From NCBI RefSeq assembly GCF_965363235.1, contig NC_134838.1:5895001-5959000 (forward strand): a stretch of 64,000 nt of DNA. The letters are read 5' to 3'. The notes under the pieces were generated by a model. That model saw only the letters and a list, made by a program, of their open reading frames with translations, ran no database searches and was not told where the DNA came from. Each line of letters begins with the position of its first letter. Position 1 is the first letter of the stretch. Below are positions 60,110 through 64,000 of the stretch, piece by piece. This DNA comes from Mytilus galloprovincialis. Taxonomy: Eukaryota; Mollusca; Bivalvia; Mytilida; Mytilidae. The position numbers and the translations under genes are program-made.

Positions 60110-60540
60110 ATTAACATTTATTTGTGTGCTGGCAATATCACAAGAACCATAACTGATGAACCTTGAAAGTGAAAATCGTCAACATCAAATTTGACCTGCA
60201 TTTTGTCATCAGTATCAACATATTAAATTTGAAAGAGCTTAGGTTGAATGGTTCATGAGTAAATACAACAACATGAATGGAAACGCCATTTTTTTATCTT
60301 TCAAGAACCATAACTCCTGAACGGTAAAAGTCAAAATCATCATTCTTGAACTTGACCTCCATTTTGTCATCAGTAACAACATATTAAAATTTGGGAAACT
60401 TTGATTGAACTGTTCATGCGTAAATGAACGGACACGACTGGAAACGCCATTTTTCAATCTTTCAAGAACCATTACTCCTGAACGGTAAAAGTCAAAATCG
60501 TCATTCTTGAACTTGACCTTGCCCGACCGCCCGACTGCCC
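60110..60540 (+). repeat. 161 bp tandem repeat, about 2.7 copies
   Basis: CAAGAACCATAACTCCTGAA-type steps occur near 60140, 60302 and 60463, with CATTTTGTCATCAGTA in the first two units. The array ends in a C-rich stretch (GCCCGACCGCCCGACTGCCC). I recall this as a common molluscan repeat. Confidence 0.88.
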
Positions 60541-60589
60541 GCCGTACATCCCCAAATCAATAACCGACATTTTTGTCACAAAAATCAAG

Positions 60590-60720
60590 TTAAAAAACAA
60601 ACGAATGGCAAACAACTGTCATATTCTAGACTTGGCACAAGCAACTTGGTAATTTGATGGATTAAATCTGGTTTTATAGCTAGCAAAAACTCGTACTTGT
60701 ATGACAGGTGCATGTAATGA
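60590..60720 (+). repeat. Dispersed repeat (family R1), 3' portion
   Basis: ACGAATGGCAAACAACTGTC, then TAGACTTGGCACAAGCA, then CTGGTTTTATAGCTAGC match the middle of R1. Confidence 0.7.
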
Positions 60721-61364
60721 AAGTTTTTACGGTCAGAAAGACCTTTAAATTGTAGCCTACAAAAGACACAAATCAATAATAAAATTTTACAAGATTTATT
60801 ATACAAAAGTTTACAAAAAGGATTACACAAATGTTACTGTTAACTTATCTGTCAAAATATGAGTCCAACCTTTTATCTTTATCTGTATCCGGAAATCTTC
60901 TCGGAATCCAATCTGAACATTACGTCCACCAATAAGGTCATAATCTAGTATGATGTTGTCTGTAGAATAAAAGTGTCAATCCAAATGCTGTGAATACTAA
61001 TGTCTATCGATGTCTTAGTCTGAAAGTTTAACTTTAGTGTCTGTATATATATAGTTGTCACGGAAATTTCTAGAACACTGTGGAAAAATAATGTCCTAGT
61101 AAACTACAACGGAAGTTTCTGAAAAAATGTAGGAATTCAAATAATGCATCTTTTATTATGACAATTCTGGAATTGTTGTGTAAGTCAAATGGACAGTTCC
61201 AATCATTCCATCAGTATCTGTAATGTTCCAGTGATTTCTAAACTCCACAGTTATAAGATTATTTTGTAAACAACTATCAGACCACACAACACAAATTAGG
61301 CAAACATAAATAAGTATAATAATTACAATATCATAACAAAGTAATTAAAGAGCGTACTCTAAGA
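60721..61364. other. Spacer with no recognised gene
   Basis: AT-rich; nothing distinctive. Confidence 0.5.
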
Positions 61365-61440
61365 GATAAACCAATTCTGGTTACAAACTAAAACTGAGGG
61401 AAACACATCAACTATAAGAGGAAAACAACGAAACAACACA
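61365..61440 (-). repeat. Dispersed repeat (family R2), inverted copy
   Basis: TTACAAACTAAAACTGAGGG and AGAGGAAAACAACGAAACAA are the reverse complement of blocks at 49160-49235. Confidence 0.83.
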
Positions 61441-61734
61441 AACGATATAGGTTGCATTTCTGTAAATATTGACAATGCAGTTTCCCATAGGAACACCTTT
61501 TACGGCTAAAACTGTACCACTTTTACTATGAAGTTTTGAAAAAAATTTTATCCTAGAATTGAAAGTTCATATGCACTACAATTTGTTTCAAAGGTCAAAA
61601 TATAGGTCTGTACGGCATATTTTCAACGTTTATATGCCCTGAACTTTTCAGAGTTTAAACTAACACTAATTTTTCTAACTACTCCTACCTCGAATGAAGG
61701 ACTACCACAGATTTCAATGTAAACAATATGCACA

Positions 61735-62060
61735 TGTATATTTACTGGTAACATTCCCAAGTTATGTCTCTATGAGAAGGAACACAGAAAGCATAACTGG
61801 GAACCAGTATGTAAACAAAATTTATTTTCTATGAATATTCTAAATCTCCCCAAAAGAGGCGTGGTTTGAGAAACAGCTGTACAAAGTGCAACATATAGTG
61901 CAACAAAAACACCGACTATGCAACACACATAGAAACGAACTATAAGATAACAATTGCCATTTTCTTGACTTAGTACAGGACATTTTAAGAAAACATGGTG
62001 TGTTGAACCTGGTTTGAGACAAGCGAAAGCTCGCGCTTTTATGGCAATAAATCATACTAT
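61735..62060 (+). repeat. Mixed dispersed repeat fragments
   Basis: 61735-61880 (AAGTTATGTCTCTATGAGAA, then GGTTTGAGAAACAGCTG) resembles 48595-48800. 61950-62060 (TTGACTTAGTACAGGACATT, then AACCTGGTTTGAGAC) resembles the later part of family R1. Both are decayed. Confidence 0.55.
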
Positions 62061-62279
62061 GAAAGCATTTAATAGATGCACTAAATATCCTAAAACACAT
62101 AAACTTGACAGTAATAATTTGTTAATCATAGAAAGTAAATTAGTTTAATAGTTTAAAATGTATGCTCTAGCTGAACTTTTTCATTTTTAATAGATAATTT
62201 CATGGAGAAAAAAACTTGATTACAAAACAAGTTTTTATTTATACAAAAGAATGCTTTACGTAAGATAAACTAAACATTG

Positions 62280-62700
62280 CTTTTAAATCCTGTTATTTCT
62301 TTTGATGTTAAAAATAAATTAATGCACTATTCCATTGATTACGAATCACATGGCCTCCAATGGCTTCAATTATTTCAGCGGTTTTGATACAGCAAATAAC
62401 TTAACATAATAGCTTTTTTTAAAGGACCTTTTTTCAAATCGGGAAAGATGAGTTTTCGTCGTCTTCCTGTTTAACGATGATTGTTTAATTATCACTAAAA
62501 TAAGAATTTAACCAGCGACTGAAATACATCAAATACTTAAAGCTAACAGAGGAGCTATCGAACTAGGAAAGACAGATAGAAAAAAGTAAAGAAAGCCAAC
62601 AAATCATACACAACATTCTTTAGATTAAGCTACACGAACCTTAACTAGGATACATTTTATCAATTCGTCCAAAAACATGAGTTAACGTGTTTTTACATTA
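62280..62700 (+). repeat. Diverged intergenic block B, second copy
   Basis: Partner of 56520-56900 by the shared order of the TTCAATTATTT, GTTTTGATACA and TCGTCTTCCTGTTTAA steps. Confidence 0.62.
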
Positions 62701-63639
62701 AGCAACTTGACTTTTGGACAATCGCTTATGTTTATCTTATTGTTTATGTTCCATACCATATGCGTTATTAAACCGGATAATACGGATACGATCGGACTGT
62801 ACGCGTACGGTCTGCCTAATTTATAGAAGTTTGTTAAGTGATTAGATACATATTTTTATTACAGATCAATATAACTTAAATCCCGAATTGAAATAAAGAC
62901 TTAATCTTTTAATATTAAAAAAAAAGTCACGTTAATTTAATCGGTTAATCTCCTGTATTTAGCATGTATGTAATACATGTGATTGAAGTATGCTCACTGA
63001 AATTGAAGTATTCGGAGGTTAACATAATGTCGGAAGAAAAGTTTTTAGAATATTTAGGAACTAAGATTAAAAGGGTAGCTTTGTCACTGTAAAAATACTA
63101 GTTGTTGATAGGATTGTCCCCGATTTTTATGTAGGATTGATGATATAATTTGTAAAGTTGCAAGTTTCTACAATCATTTTGGCAAATTAAACTCATGTTA
63201 TGATATCTGACGTTCCTTTAGGCAGCAAGTGTCAATTTGGTTGAGAGGGCCAACATAGAATTTAGGTAGACAAGAAAATAGACATTTTTAGTTTCAATTG
63301 ATTGAATGTTTACTTATTCACATTATTCATCTAATAATCAATAACAGATTTTGATAATTGTCTAAAATTAACCCATATTGCATAAATTCATGTATGGTCA
63401 AGCTCGTACTAGACCGTATGAGTAAACACAAATGTTCCGACCATACGCGTATAGTCCAAATACTCATATGATTTGGAACATATTATAGCATTGTTAATAT
63501 TCACACTTTATGTGTATACTTCGTGCAAAATGTTCTTTTTCATGCAAACGGGTCGTAAATTATGATACATTCGATTTATTACAAGAAAAAAAGGAGATAT
63601 GTACAACTGCAGTTAGTTAACGATAGAACTGAGAATGCG
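62701..63639. other. AT-rich spacer
   Basis: No recognised gene or repeat. ACCATACGCGTATAGTC near 63440 and ATCGGACTGTACGCGTACGG near 62793 share a short GTACGCG/ACGCGTA theme but nothing longer. Confidence 0.5.
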
Positions 63640-64000
63640 CCTATCTTTTCAACATATATCTGTTATCAGGCGTGCTACTGAAATATTTGAAGATATTGTA
63701 GCGAATATATATGTAACCTTAAAATGGTTGGGATCTCTACTTGAATGTACAATTAAATGCAAAATATTACCTATTTCATAGAAAGTACTATCTTCACCTT
63801 TTGAATTCAAGCTTCATTAAATTAATATATTGACTGCCTGTGGATACTATGCGGGGATATAAGGTATTTTTAAAGAAACTTTTGTTTTTGTATAACCACA
63901 TACATTTTATAAATGAGGATGGAAATTGGGGTCACATTGTTATTGAATATAAATCTGATTATATTACATGAATTATTTGGGTATTGATCAAGCCTATTGT
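63640..64000 (+). repeat. Diverged intergenic block A, third copy, cut by the window end
   Basis: TATCAGGCGTGCTA matches 55284-55297. CTATTTCATAGAAAGTACTA and CACCTTTTGAATTCAAGCTT match the 58560 copy. GAATTATTTGGGTA matches the run near 59190. Confidence 0.62.

Overview
The window is AT-rich, intron-bearing animal DNA, most likely from a marine bivalve and probably a mussel (Mytilus-like). That assignment rests on gene structure (short exons, GT-AG introns) and on dispersed repeats that I recognise from memory as typical of mussel genomes; it was not checked by search. No bacterial-style operons, rRNA, tRNA or CRISPR arrays were seen.

Only two host genes can be supported. They are paralogues of the ceramide kinase / CERK-like lipid kinase family, each with eight coding exons: one on the plus strand (16381-20204) and one on the minus strand (54389-50093). 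They point towards each other across about 30 kb. Coding exons 1-5 have the same length in both (85, 171, 123, 64 and 368 nt) with the same intron phases, so they are duplicates of one gene. Both keep a glycine-rich nucleotide-binding loop, a GGDG motif, a PAGSG motif and a C-terminal CDGE motif. Both lack the cysteine cluster of vertebrate ceramide kinase.

The rest is repeats and mobile elements. 1-4948 is a tandem array of a 1.6 kb unit; one copy carries a 452 bp inverted-repeat element whose empty site is preserved in its neighbours. 5-16 kb is mostly unannotatable AT-rich sequence with dispersed repeats, one reverse transcriptase scrap and a hairpin. 21.5-24.6 kb is a Penelope-like retroelement remnant split by a 1.84 kb CACTA-type element (3 bp target duplication) and by a 161 bp GC-rich element (5 bp target duplication). 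28.15-31.26 kb is a BEL/Pao-type LTR element with identical LTRs and a 5 bp target duplication. It has a gag-protease frame but no downstream polymerase, and an inverted reverse transcriptase fragment sits between its 5' LTR and its gag. 32.4-33.5 kb is a decayed LINE. 37.8-49.5 kb holds several more Penelope-like fragments, a 577 bp inverted-repeat element nested in another repeat, and small segmental duplications.

From 54.5 kb to the window end there are no recognisable genes. There is an alternating A-B-A'-B'-A'' series of diverged intergenic blocks upstream of the minus-strand kinase, mixed with dispersed repeats. The kinase pair is the only candidate for a working host function; the elements explain much of the intervening sequence and document several successive insertions.
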